From Leucogyrophana mollusca (taxonomy: Eukaryota > Basidiomycota > Agaricomycetes > Boletales): a DNA stretch of 64,000 nt. The DNA lies in assembly GCA_021014945.1 (NCBI GenBank), contig MU266402.1, positions 1-64,000 of the forward strand, given 5' to 3'. Under the pieces are notes generated by a model. That model saw nothing but the letters and a program-made list of their open reading frames with translations. It did no database searches and was not told where the DNA came from. Shown one piece after another: positions 35,682 to 46,985 of this stretch. A program made the position numbers and the translations under genes. How positions within the stretch are numbered: position 1 is the first letter of the stretch; every line of letters starts with the position of its first letter.

Positions 35682-37679
35682 ATGAGCACGGGAGAACAGC
35701 AGGCTGATGTTGTTTCTATCGACCCAGAAGACACGGAATGGGTCATCAGCGCTATCAGTGATTTGAAACTCGTTTCGGTGAGCAATCGTGGCCAATTCTC
35801 GGTGAAACCTTGACAGCACATCTTGACCTCCATGTGTTTTCAGTACACATCAGGTATGTGCCAGTGAAAACATAGCATGGAGCGTGCCAACCTAATGTCC
35901 CCACTCAGTTGTGGGCACAACCATTCTGGTGAGCGGAATCATTATTAAAAACAACACCCCATGAGGAACTTGTCATTTTCTCTAGGTATTTGACTGTCTC
36001 CTTACCTTCGACCTGGAACTTCGGCATATATGGCGTGCATCGTGGAGTGCCCTCAAGGTGCTCTACATTCTTACGCGCTACCTACCATTCTTAGGGATGG
36101 TACCACTAATGTACCGTACGTATAAGTATGTTATCTATTGTTCAATGACTCATGGACGGTTCGCCGTTGACAACCAGACTTGATCCCTGGCCTCAGTATA
36201 GACGCATGCCGCATCCTTGTCTGGTTCGCTGGTCTGATATACACTTCTGGGATGGCATCGTCTGGTACGCTCGTTAGTTTGGATTTGAAACCTCCTATCT
36301 CACGGCTTCCAACTATTTGGCATCTTCAACTTTGACGGCGAATAGAGCGTGAGTAGCTCTCGATATTCTCTACCCCGGGGCGGATCCTGACCTATTTGTA
36401 ACAGTCGTTCTGATGTTACGAACATGGGTAAGTGGCATTTGCTAAGAGTTGTCGCTACAGTAGGGGCTGAACTGTCGACCTCGTTACAGGCCGTCTGGGG
36501 GCGTAATCCTAAGATTGGACTATTGCTCTTGGTGGCTTTTGTTTTCGCATGCGCCCCGCTGTACTACACCCTGATCACATATCTAAAATCAATTGTTTGT
36601 GGGTTATGTTCCATCTCGCTATCTGGAATTTACAACATGATTGGTCTGGTCCATAGACGATACATCTCCACCACCCGGCGCTCCTGAATGCCTAGTTCTC
36701 TCTTCCGACCGCCCGACGATGACATTCTGGTGCGTCATGATGGGGCTGGAGGGCTGTGAGTCCAGCTTATCTCCCGCCCAACCCATAATTCTCACCCGTC
36801 GCTCTTTTTGGACACCGCATCGACGACTTTCAGTAGTGCTCGTCTTGACACTCATCAAGACCACTAAGAACTGTTAGCATCTGCCTGTGACATGAAATGT
36901 GTGGTAACTGAGAGCCGCACTTTTAGATCGGCATAACATGGCCTTGTCGAGGCTCATCGTGAAAGATGGTAAGGACTTAACGGTTTACATCCCGTCACCT
37001 TGTCCACTCAATCGCTGACGCACATTTTCGTACACAGGCATCCTATACTATGCCGTCCTTTTCAGTAAGCTCCCTGACGGGTGAAATTAGCGTGTTTGCC
37101 TTACATTGATTTATGCAGCGTTGTCTCTCCTGAACGTGTTGATTATTGCAACTCAACCTGTGAGTGCTCTATTTTTCTTGCGCATAGAGTGACTAACCAG
37201 GATACAATCTTCCACAGGAACTGGTTGATCTGCTCATGGCGACGTAAGCGCTCTCGCTCCTGACCGAATCTCATAATTCGAGCTCATTCGACTCTATCAC
37301 CGTCGCTCACGTCCGTTCGTCTGATAAAATCCCACCGCTTCACAGGCCTCTCCGGGCTATTCATTCAGTCCTAACTGCCCGTATGGTACTCCGAATGCGA
37401 GAGCAGAACAGGCTCTCCATGGTGGGTGGTCTCGGACCGGGGACAAACCCTAGTCTCGTGTTTGCGCCAATAGCCATACCAACGCGTGCAACACAACTGG
37501 ACGAAAGGGATGCGATTGAGATGGACGTAACCAGTTGGTGGGCTGAGGAACGGAGGGGGAGCTGGAGAAACGAGCACGGTGCTGAGGGATCCTGCTACAA
37601 AAGAGACGATAGGGCGTCCCTGAAGAATTCAATGGATCGCAGTTCAATTTCAAGCGGGATGGCGCGTTCCGACGGGTGA
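35682..37679 (+). CDS. DUF6533 seven-helix membrane protein, copy G
   Basis: This gene lies tandemly downstream of F on the same strand and has the same exon plan: 96-bp first exon (35682-35777), 10-nt exon (35844-35853), 20-nt exon (35909-35928), the DUF6533 exon beginning VFDCLLTFDLELRHIW, an exon ending at 36264, and a 3-nt AGC exon (36346-36348). The first three exons join to ...SDLKLVS, YTSVVGTTIL. Further on are HLIPGLSIDACRILVWFAG, LMLRTW, VFACAPLYYTLITYL, CLVLSSDRPTMTFW, NVLIIATQ and LLMAT. The tail MVLRMREQNRLSM carries acidic DAIEMDVTSWWAEE. G is the most diverged of the four copies yet keeps all splice signals, so the plan is older than the F/H duplication. Function unknown. The start is chosen because it gives the same 96-bp exon as E, F and H. 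Confidence 0.87.
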
Positions 37680-38256
37680 GCCTGAGGGGCTTCCCGGGGC
37701 TGACGAGGCTGGTGGTGCGTCACTGTCGACAATACATCTGACCCAAAGACTGATAATCGTGATGCCAGTAACTTAAACACTAAGTATTCTTATTCATATA
37801 TTCATGCTTTATATATTAGTCTATGTATGCATCGTGCTATCGCGTGTCACTATTGTTACTGTATCCTCTGGTAATGTAGATTAGTTACTTGCCCTTATCC
37901 TCTAATCGTGTTGAACGGTTCGTCCAGATGAATTACTCACGAACTTTGTGCCCGATGTGGCTGTCCTAACCCTTTTCGACGGTCGAGGAGAGCCTGAGCT
38001 TGTTAGTGGTCCTGATTCAGCGGCGGAGACTCAAGGCATAGTAACTGAGACACTAGTTCCCCTCCCAGGTGGGAGTGAATATGTGAAGCATAGCCACTTA
38101 TGTCTTGTGTATCCAGGTAGGTTTGGGTGTTCATTTCCGGGTACTGTTGTCCATTGAAGCTGAAGGCCCATGAACACAGCATCGTACCACAACATCCAAG
38201 GGGACAAACTTGATTGTGAAGTCCCATATGAATGAACACTAGGCGTGCGTATATGT
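37680..38256. other. Intergenic between convergent genes
   Basis: This is the A/T-rich 3' flank of gene G (37.77-37.88 kb) and of mL59 on the other strand. No gene is seen. Confidence 0.5.
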
Positions 38257-38960
38257 CTAGAAAGGTAATTTCGGGCTCTTTGCCGTACGAGGCGGCTTGA
38301 GAGGGCTCGGACGCCTCTTCTTGTAATACTGCAAGACGGTTATCAGTCTCACGTGTGTTCGAATCGCTATACGATGCTTACCTGCTTGAACCGCGTGATG
38401 CGCTTGGCCATATCCCGCATGAGCATTTTTCTGCGGTTCGCTCTGCCTTCTGCGACACGTTCCCACTTGTGTCCCTTAAACATGCGCTTCCTCCCTGCGT
38501 AGAGCCTGTTGCCTATGTCAGCACCAGGCACGGTGCGCTCCTTCACTTCGCCCTGCCACTCAACGGGAACCGACCATGCTTGTATGGGCGACTTGATAGT
38601 CTTCTCTATTGGGGTTGCTGTTAATGCAGGTGTCGCCGCCGCGATCTGTGCAGCGGTGAGCTTAGGCCCCGGTGGGAGAAGTCCGAGAACGTTCGACTGC
38701 CGCGCTTTCTTTATAAGAACAGCTTGCTGACGGAGGGAGTACTTGGGAGGTGCCCATCGGCCAGACACCGGGTTAAATGTTGGAATGAAAGGGTTCTGCA
38801 GTGCTGCACCAGCGGGAAGTGGACTGGTGCTCTTCTGCGCGGAAGCTTGCGGCGCTTTAGATTTCGGAGCTTTGGGTGATGCAACGGGCTGAAGAGGCGG
38901 TAGAGTCTGGCTTTTGAGCTCGCGAAGCCTGAATTTGCGTATAGCTTGCATGGCGGCCAT
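38257..38960 (-). CDS. MRPL25: Mitochondrial large-subunit ribosomal protein mL59 (MRPL25 family)
   Basis: Two exons (38382-38960 and 38257-38328) sum to 216 residues. The protein starts MAAMQAIRKFRLREL and has a Pro/Ala/Ser-rich insert. The conserved fungal mL59 body is FNPVSGRWAPPKYSLRQQA, LLPPGPK, VEWQGEVKE and VPGADIGNRLYAGRKRMFKG. It ends HKWERVAEGRANRRKMLMRD and, across the intron, KQYYKKRRPSPLKPPRT. These are the signature blocks of this fungal-specific mitoribosomal protein. The N-terminus is basic and free of acidic residues, as expected for mitochondrial import. An upstream in-frame Met at 39071 would add a less likely 37-residue extension. The gene is a housekeeping anchor between accessory regions. 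Confidence 0.92.
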
Positions 38961-39448
38961 CGCGAAGGCAAGAACGAAAAGTCGGAGGATACAATTTGAG
39001 AAAGTTTTTGGCGAGGTTAGGGTTACATAACTTGTTCGATAGTGACGACTGCCGAAGTTACCAAAGCTCATGCCAACTTGGTCCCAGTGATATTACTAAA
39101 CACCACTGCCAGACTGTGGGCAGTCGAGGAGTTCAATTTTGGCATGGATAGATCAAGGATAGATGGTACATTTAGTGATACTACATAGTAATCTTCAGAG
39201 CCGCGGATGATATGAACGATGAGTGACAATAATGAGCGAGAGAACAGTCTATAACCTACTGGGCGAGGGTGGATGGGTGGGATGGGACAATATAAGTAGT
39301 CCAATAGTAAAGTAAGAATCAAATCATTTCCGCCGTGAATGGAATGAGACGCTGCGGGTCTAGCGAGAAAGTCCGTGAGTGTGGAGGATCGTGACCCTGA
39401 CCCAAGCAAGACAGCCAAACTGCCGTCCGTTCTATCGCCATCTGTCTT
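38961..39448. other. Intergenic, mL59 promoter side
   Basis: This separates mL59 from the upstream minus-strand gene. No gene is seen. Confidence 0.45.
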
Positions 39449-41195
39449 CTATTGTGTGACTGCACGTCCTCTCGAAGTCCAGAACCACCAGCGCATCCGC
39501 TTGCCCACGATAACGCCTTTCTCATCGACTCGGGATGAAACCATAGACCCTTCGACACCTTTCCCTTTCTCAGCCGATGAGAACATGGACCTCCGCCGTT
39601 TTATGTGACTGTGGTCGCTGATGCTACCCGACTCGTCCGAATAGGGAGGTGTGGGGAGGTCGCTCTGCACCCGTACGACGGGACGGCGAAGAGCCTTCTC
39701 GAAGGGTGCAACCAGTGGAGGTGTCGATGTCCCGGTATTGGTGCTCGATTGATCGTCTGTGTACATGTGCATGGGGTTCCAATTCGCACCGCTGTCACGT
39801 AGCCGCTCACGGGTGTACAGAGAAGCGGACGGCGAAGGTGGTATCAGTGAAGATAGCGAGTGAATATCCGCGAAGGCGAAGTCATCAGCACCGCCAATCC
39901 ACGCGCGAGGCGTCGAGTACGGAAGTTCGCCTGGACTCGTCTGAGAGTCCAGGGCACCGCAAAGGACAATGTCCGCAACGCTCCAAGTGTCAGTATGGGG
40001 AGGTGAGGGTGGAGGCGACGTGTCGGCGTAAACAACGGCAGACAGAGCGGTGACGGGCATGACATATGACGCGGGTTGCTCAAGCCCACCGCGTTTCGGC
40101 GTGCCTTGATGGGCAAGCTTATGGAGGTGGTCCTTTATACTTTCACTGAGCCACCGGGCGAATGGGCCCCTGTCATTGTGGACGATGTACAGGAGGCGAG
40201 CTTTGGCGAGCGGGGACATAGTAGATGATGCCGTCGTCAGTGAGCTTGTCTGGAACGAGTCACGACTGGCATATGCCGGCGTAGGTGGCGAAACAAATTT
40301 GGTCGGTGACTGCGCGACCGATTGGGAGGGCAACGCTGGGGAAGCTGAAACGAGGTAGGAACGAGCGACGCCGCTTAGGAGGATCGCATGAGAGAGGATA
40401 GCCATCCGATCGCGACCTTCGATAGGTGGCATGTAGTTTAGGATAGCGTCAAAAGCACGCTGCAACGGGTCGACAGAGGAAGAAGGGGGAGAAAGTGATG
40501 TCTTAGACAGCCCCCATGGAGCCTTGGTGAGCAATTGCGATTTTCGGCGCGAATTCGAGCTTTGAAGGCCGTCGGACGACGACGACAGCGAGGGCGCGGC
40601 GCTAGGTGGGGCCGGGCGACGAAAGAAATTCGCCGAAATAACCATAGGATCGGTATCATTCTCGCTCTCCGTGATCTCCCTCACACCTGATCCGCCGTCC
40701 TTGCGCCACAGACGGCTGAGGCGCTCCGCTCCATCGAGCGTCTTCATGAGACGGGAGGAGCTTGAGCCCGCGAGGGGCGCATTAAGCCGGATGAAACATA
40801 TTGCTGGCAGCACCGTGCCTGGGATCACGGGTGGCTTATGACTGGCAATTATCACCAAAGAGCACGCAAGTTGAACAGAGTCGAGTACTGGTTGGAGGTC
40901 CCTCAAGCTGGGCTCTACAGAGGCGAAGTCAGCCAACGACAGAGGCACGAGGTAGCGAATATGCATGCGTACCTCCCAAGACCAGCACGACATCTCTGCG
41001 CGCCTCACTGGTAGCAGCAGCCAGGCTCTGCAAATCAAGAACCCATGGCTCGCGGATGGTATCGAGATGCGGGTGTTTCGGTTTAAAGGCCTCGGGAACG
41101 AGATGGCTGGACAGTGGCCTTGGACTATCGACCCTTGGTATACCAGCAGCCGGCGGAATCCTTGACGTCGACGCTATCCTGGTGGACGGAGGCAT
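39449..41195 (-). CDS. Conserved hypothetical protein, Ser/Pro-rich
   Basis: Two exons (40973-41195 and 39449-40914) join in frame to 562 residues. The N-terminal 200 residues look folded: a Pro-rich lead, then PWVLDLQSLAAATSEARRDVVLVLGEPSLRDLQPVLDSV in pieces, LACSLVIIAS and PAICFIRLNAPLAG. The spacing resembles an alternating β/α domain. A second ordered block contains DRMAILSHAILLSGVARSYL and MSPLAKARLLYIVHNDRGPFARWL. The rest is low-complexity Ser/Pro/Thr with a basic IKRRRSMF motif near the C-terminus that could serve in nuclear import. I do not recognise the family; a conserved basidiomycete protein of unknown role is the best description. The intron is 58 nt. Confidence 0.75.
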
Positions 41196-43984
41196 GGTAA
41201 TGGTTGGGAGAAAGGGCGGGCGGTAATCGCGAGGACGGGAATAATTACACTCAGGTCATGGATATATAGCCCCAAACTGAATACATACAAAGGAACGAAT
41301 AAGCAAAACACGTTGATGGGGACAGCGATGAAATCTGGCGTCATCTCCGTAGTCTATCCGCTTACCCGGGCGGGCAACTTGCGGCAATATTTTAGAGAAA
41401 TGCCATATGCGGAAAGTATGTTCATGAGAACCACCGTTTTGGAGCTTCTCTGGCGGAGCTTCGGCCGGCTCCGTGCGGCACGGGGTTGGTGCCGCCCACA
41501 TCCTCCTTCCGCGGATGCCGACAGTTTGCCGGCGCCAGGCCGTATCTAATGATGTTGTTTGACTTTTGTCCTGTGCACGGCGACCGCTGGCCTGACGTGC
41601 TGTCAAAGAGCCATTTGTTGTTAGATGCGCGCCTGGGGGGCTATTAGTATCAGGCGCCAAGGCTGCGGTCCTGTGGAGGTTGATCGATACGTTTCAAGAT
41701 AAGTATCACATGAGGATTACGGCGTGGTAACGAAACCTAGGTTGTTGTGAATCTATTGCATGCCTCAGGTTATTACATTCTTCAGCTCTTCGAAGCCAGT
41801 AATTTTTCGCCAAGAGAGCCGGCGGCCTGGAGCTATAGGTGGAACTTGCATATGTGGGCATCGGGTTGCTCTGTTGCTCCCACTGTCCAACCGAGATTTC
41901 GTATTACTTTCGTGAGTTTCATCGTCCCTTTGAAGTTGGCTTATATCCGCACTGAGACTGCTCCACAGGCCTTCGAGTTCCTTTATGCTTCATCTTCGGG
42001 TTATGACCACTGCTTCTTGAAGGAGGAAACAAGCTTTTTAGTACGTGAGCTAGTGTCGGGAAGCACGCTATTATTGATCAGCTTCAGCGACGAAGACGAC
42101 CCTTGAACCGTCTCGCCAGGGAAATTACCAAATGAGGACGAGGATGTCTGTCGCGTTCTCGGCTCCAAGACACGGTGTCCGAGATCGGCCTGACGTTGCT
42201 TGGGTGGGACCGAAGGAGGATTCGACAGCTGTTTGACCGTCACAAGCTCACAGCTCTACAATGCAACCTGTTATTGTGGGGCTGGTATGAGATGCACGTG
42301 TAGGGTGCCAACTAACACGCAGTGACGGCGCCCCCTCTAACTCGAGTTGGGTGAAGGTTCAGTGGTTGCTCATTCCTGCGAGCCACGAGGCAGTCAAGCG
42401 AATAGCCCGAGAACGCAAGTGAAAGGACGGCACGGAAAGGTGTGTACCACTTGCATGGCCGTGGCGAGGTGAGATGGTTGGTATGATAACATGGGTGTCT
42501 GGTCAAGAATGTCCCTTTCACTTTGCAGGTGCGGAACAACACGGAGCTGCAGCGTGTATCGAAGAGTATGTTTTCATCTGGATTAGACCGGGTGCTGCAT
42601 ATCTGATCAGACCCCGGTGGTCAACTTGGGCCAGCAGATCGCACATCCTCCCGACGCGTTCGATATGGTATCCCACCTATTGGGAGGTGGTCTTTCTGAT
42701 AACTGGACGCAAAAAGCACATCCAGAAGTTCTCTATACCTTCCACCGCGGAGACGCGAGCTTCCAAGGAAAGCGCAGAACATATTGCCCCACGCCTTCTC
42801 TTAGAATGTGCGCTGACAGATTTCCACGCCGAGAAGCGCGTCGTGGTGGACAAGACGATTCTGCGTGGAAGAAGTGGACGGTGAGTCTCATGAAGGCGGT
42901 GACTTTCTTGCAATATATCATCTAGAACATACCATTCCTGTCGATTCTGCAAAATAGAGTGATCGGGTTCCCTTAAGGCAGCACGTTCTGCTCGATAGCG
43001 CTTTCGCTGGAAGACGCTGAGCAAATGAGGAAGAAAGTATACAGCAGACCGGTGAACCCCGCTGCCAATCGACGACGGAAGCAGAACAATACCGCGCATA
43101 TAACTGGAGCGGTAAAAATGGGTACTTGGGGACAAGACGAAAATAGCCTTCGGGAGTACAGGGGTAGGCACAGGTCGGTATATGTTCAAGTTGCCCATTG
43201 AAGGCATCTGTCACTGTCAGAACATTCCAGCCCGAAAGCGCGAAGAGTGATCGGAGGCGATAATTTTGGGACAGGGCCCGCGACGCAACAAAAAAAGGAG
43301 ACATGGTGTGTTATTTTTGCCCGACGATGGATTATCCAGAAGGCTCGTGGACATCGGGTGGTCGGTCCATTGTTTTCGGAGTTGCACGCTTTCTGTGTGT
43401 GGATGTGTTGGGAGCGGGGCTCACCACGAATCGGCGAATGGAGGTCCGATCAGGCCGTGGAGAGTGCCGCTGGAGTAACCGTCCGCAACCCCATTCCACC
43501 CATAACCTGGCGTAGCGCTGATGTGATTGATGCACCACATTAGGATTTATTATGATCCCCGTCTATGACGACGGCGCATGGACAATTCCCGAAGGGGCGT
43601 GGAATCCGTGCATCTACTAGCCTTTTGCGACGCCATACGCCCTTCGACTAGGGAAGGCCATCTCTGGGAGGAGGAGCGTGTAACTTCGCGAGAAGATCTT
43701 GGCGCTCATCTCGTGTCGTCATACATAACATAATCGGTGGCTTGACAGACCTCGCAGTTCACCGATCGATGTGGCAAAGATCCACACATACAGGGGACCG
43801 ATCAAGCTCCGCAATCTGCCACCATCATATGAACAGGACGATGCCGAACAAAGGTGTGGAGATAATGACTTACAGGGTGGGCGTTGCAGTGCATGATGAC
43901 ACCCCGCAGCACACTGCCTGCCATCATCCTGCTACGTGAAGTGATTTGACAGAATGAAGGGAGAGGCTGTCGCGTCCGAGGAGG
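41196..43984. other. Stretch without a confident gene
   Basis: Frames of 100-180 codons overlap on both strands at 41.7-43.5 kb. A plus-strand pair of possible exons (about 42530-42600 and 42610-42880; VNLGQQIAHPPDAFDM, SHLLGGGLSDNW) has plausible splice sites and coding look, but I could not extend or identify it. Nothing else is recognised. Confidence 0.4.
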
Positions 43985-46750
43985 TTACCTCAATCTTGAG
44001 AGGTCAGGGGTGGTGTTGAACTTGGTACGTAGCGCGGCCGAATACCTTCTTGTGGTGGAAGCCCGACACACTGGTAAGGGGTATCCTGCGTCAGGCGCTT
44101 GATGTGGCAATAGGCTGAGGAGCACGGAAATGGAGGCTGTGAAAGGGAAACGACAGTCATCGATTATCAGCGGCAAAGCACGATGGAGGTAGAAGTCAAG
44201 CGGGAAGAAATTAACTGAGGGGGATCGTATGAAACCTGGGTCGTAATCACAGGGCAATACGGCGCCTCGAACCAGCTTGACGGCCGCGTTGTCCGCTGCC
44301 GTTGAAACTCTATGACTCTCCCTGGACCCCCTGAAGAGGAGTTCGTGAATCAACCAGAAATTGACACGGATAGGAGGCGCCCGAGTCGGCCGCTCACCGC
44401 TTGACATCTGATAGCTGGTCTCAGAGCTTTCCTGGATTCTGCCCAGAAGAGGCTTGAGATACCAGACCAAGGAAAGCAAGTCACGCCGGACATAGCGGGA
44501 CACGACGTACTTTGGTATTGCGGTCACAATCAACCTGTAAACCACAGCACGGACAACCCAGCAGACAGACAACGGTGAGGGAACTTGCCTATCTCGGCCG
44601 AAACATTTCTTGTGATTTGTCCTGAACCCGACGCACTGGTAGGAGCACCCAATTCCAGGCGCTTGATATCGTGATAGCGGTATAGTATGCTCCGAAAGGT
44701 AATCGACGGTCGTTACCGAATCAGTGTTAGGGCCAAGCAGGAAGAACGCTGCTGAGAGGGGTTCGTATGAAACCTGGATCGTAATCACAGGGCAATACGG
44801 CGCCTCGAGCCAGCTCGACGGCAGCGTTGTCTGTTGCCGTTGAAATCCCCCCGAAGAGGAACTCAGAATCATGGATCAACCGGAAATCGAGACGGACGGG
44901 CGGACGCCCGGGGTGGGTGCTGGGCGCTCCAAGCCTGATAGATAATTGGTCTCAAAGCATAGAGCATTCCTGGATTCTGCTCAGAAGAGGCCTGGGGTAC
45001 CGAACCCAAATAATAACTCACGTGGAACATCGTACTTTGGGGTTACGATCACAATCAACCTGCAACCCACAGCACGGACAACCCAGCAGACACCCAACGG
45101 TGTGAGAACTGACCTCAACGCCAACACGACCCCTGACCTCTTGATGGGTGCGTATCTCGGCCGAAACGTGTCTTGTGATGTGTGGTTGAGACCCGACGCA
45201 CCGGTCGGAGCACCCTGCTCCAAGCGCTCGATGTCGCGATAGCGGCAAAGTATGCTGCGAAAGGTGATCCCAGGACATACAGCGCCCCAAGCCACTCGAC
45301 GGCCGCGTTGTCCGTTGTCGTCTGAAACTCTACGCCTCTCCCCGAAGAGGGACTAACGAATCTACCGGAAATTGATGCGGATAGCAAGATGCTCGAGCTT
45401 TCCGCTGCCCCAAGGACCTGGTCTTTGAGATTAAAACTAATCTTTCCAAACAAAAAACAGCGCACGATGAACATAGCAGAACGCGGCGCACTCCGTGGCT
45501 GGTAACAGCGATCAATCTGTAATCCGCAGGAGGATTGACCGGATACTAGTGCATGGCATGTGCACGAGCAGCAGACAGGTGACGGTGAGAAATCCGGCTG
45601 CCAACCCGCAAGAAAACCCAGGACCACAAGAGAGACTCGAGAGGAGAGCCGCTAAAGCGAACAGCCACCGACACGATCAACCCCGGCAACTCCCGACGCG
45701 TTATTGCACGCGACACACAGACGCGTCTGTGGCGCACGCTCGCTCTCAGGCTCTCCCATGTCCACACATTTTCTTGGCTATCCACCACACCCACAAAGCT
45801 AATCAGGTATTTCTTGATCTTGATTTGAAACCTGGGTCGTAATCGCAGCGCAATACGGCGCCTCGAACCAGCTTGACAGCCGTGTTGTCCGTTGCGGTTG
45901 AAACCCTCCCTGGATCTCCCTGAAGAAGCGCTCATGAATCAACCGGAAATTGCGGGATACGATGTACTCTGGGGTTATGATCGCGGCCAACCCGTAAACA
46001 ACGGCACGGACGAACCAGTAGACAGACAACGGTGAAGTCCGAAAGGTAATCGACGTCAGAGCCAAGCAGGAAGAACGCTGCTGAGGGGGGTTCGTAATCA
46101 CAGGGCAATACAGCGCCCCGAGCTGGCTCGACGGCCGCGTTGTCCGTCGCTGTAGAAATCGCCCTGAAGAGGAACCCATGAATCATCCGGAAATTGACAC
46201 GGACGGGAGGGCGCTCGACGTCTGATAGATAGCAGGTTTTCAAGCATTCCTGGATTCTGCTCACAAGAGGCTTGAGATACCGAACCCAAAACACAACTCA
46301 CGCGGAACATAGCGGGATACAACTCTGTACTTCGGGGTTACGATCACAATCAACCCGCAAACCACAGCACGAACAACCCAGCAGACACCCAACGGTGTGA
46401 GAACTGACCTCAATCCCGACGCGACTCCTGACCTCTTGATGGGTACGTATCTCGGCCGAAACGTGTCTTGTGATTTGTGATGAGACCCGACGCACTGGTA
46501 AGAGCACCCTGCTCCAGGCGCTTGACACTGCGATAGCGGCAAAGTGTGCTGCGAGAGGTGATCGGCGGTCGTTTATCAGATGGATGTTAGAGCCAAGTAG
46601 GAAGAAACCAAACCGCTGAGGGGGTCCGTTGAATCCTGGGTCGTAATCACAGGCCAATACAGCGCCTCGAACCAGCCCGACGGCCGCGTTGTCCGTTGCC
46701 GTTGAAACCCTGCCTGGATCTCCCTGCAGGGGAGCCCAATGAATACGGCC
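43985..46750. repeat. Array of diverged tandem repeats upstream of RAD52
   Basis: A roughly 55-bp element (GCAATACGGCGCCTCGAACC, then a CGACGGCCGCGTTGTCCG block) recurs at about 44253, 44789, 45275, 45850, 46104 and 46653 in the same orientation. The sequence between copies is also shared: GAATCAACCGGAAATTGACA, CATTCCTGGATTCTGCTCA, CACAGCACGGACAACCCAGC and ATCTCGGCCGAAACGTGTCT occur two to four times each. The spacing implies a unit of about 540-600 bp with later deletions. No coding frame is kept between copies, so this is a non-coding duplication array. Its function is unknown. Confidence 0.85.
45604..45825 (+). repeat. Upstream copy of the RAD52 5' flank
   Basis: This block repeats 46752-46985, the sequence directly before the RAD52 start, with roughly 80-85% identity by eye. 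Shared landmarks are GCAAGAAAACCCA, GAGCCGCTAAAGCGAACAGC, GACGCGTTATTGCACGCGAC, CATTTTCTTGGCTATCCACC and the ending AGGTATTTC. In this copy the coding start is missing and the repeat array resumes. Confidence 0.85.
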
Positions 46751-46751
46751 G

Positions 46752-46985
46752 CTAACCCGCAAGAAAACCCAAGACCACAAGAGCGACTCGAAAGAGGAGA
46801 GCCGCTAAAGCGAACAGCCACCGACACGATCAACCTCGGCAACTCCCGACGCGTTATTGCACGCGACACGCGGACGCGTCTGTGGCGCACGCTCGCTCTC
46901 TCTCCTCTCCCATGTCCACCCATTTTCTTGGCTATCCACCACACCCACAGCGCTATTGAATTAGGTATTTCGTGATTCTTGAACG
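46752..46985 (+). promoter_or_regulatory. RAD52 5' flank / probable promoter (duplicated block)
   Basis: This is the sequence immediately upstream of the RAD52 coding region and the second copy of the block at 45604. It contains GACGCGTTATTGC and nearby ACGCGTC sites, which resemble the MluI cell-cycle box (ACGCGT) that MBF binds upstream of DNA-replication and repair genes in ascomycete yeasts. Use in this fungus is an inference. Confidence 0.5.

Noticed and set aside
43985..44872. A 295-codon minus-strand frame in the repeat array.
   Set aside because: The frame is not kept in the other repeat copies and the product has no domain. Open length here comes from the composition of the repeats.
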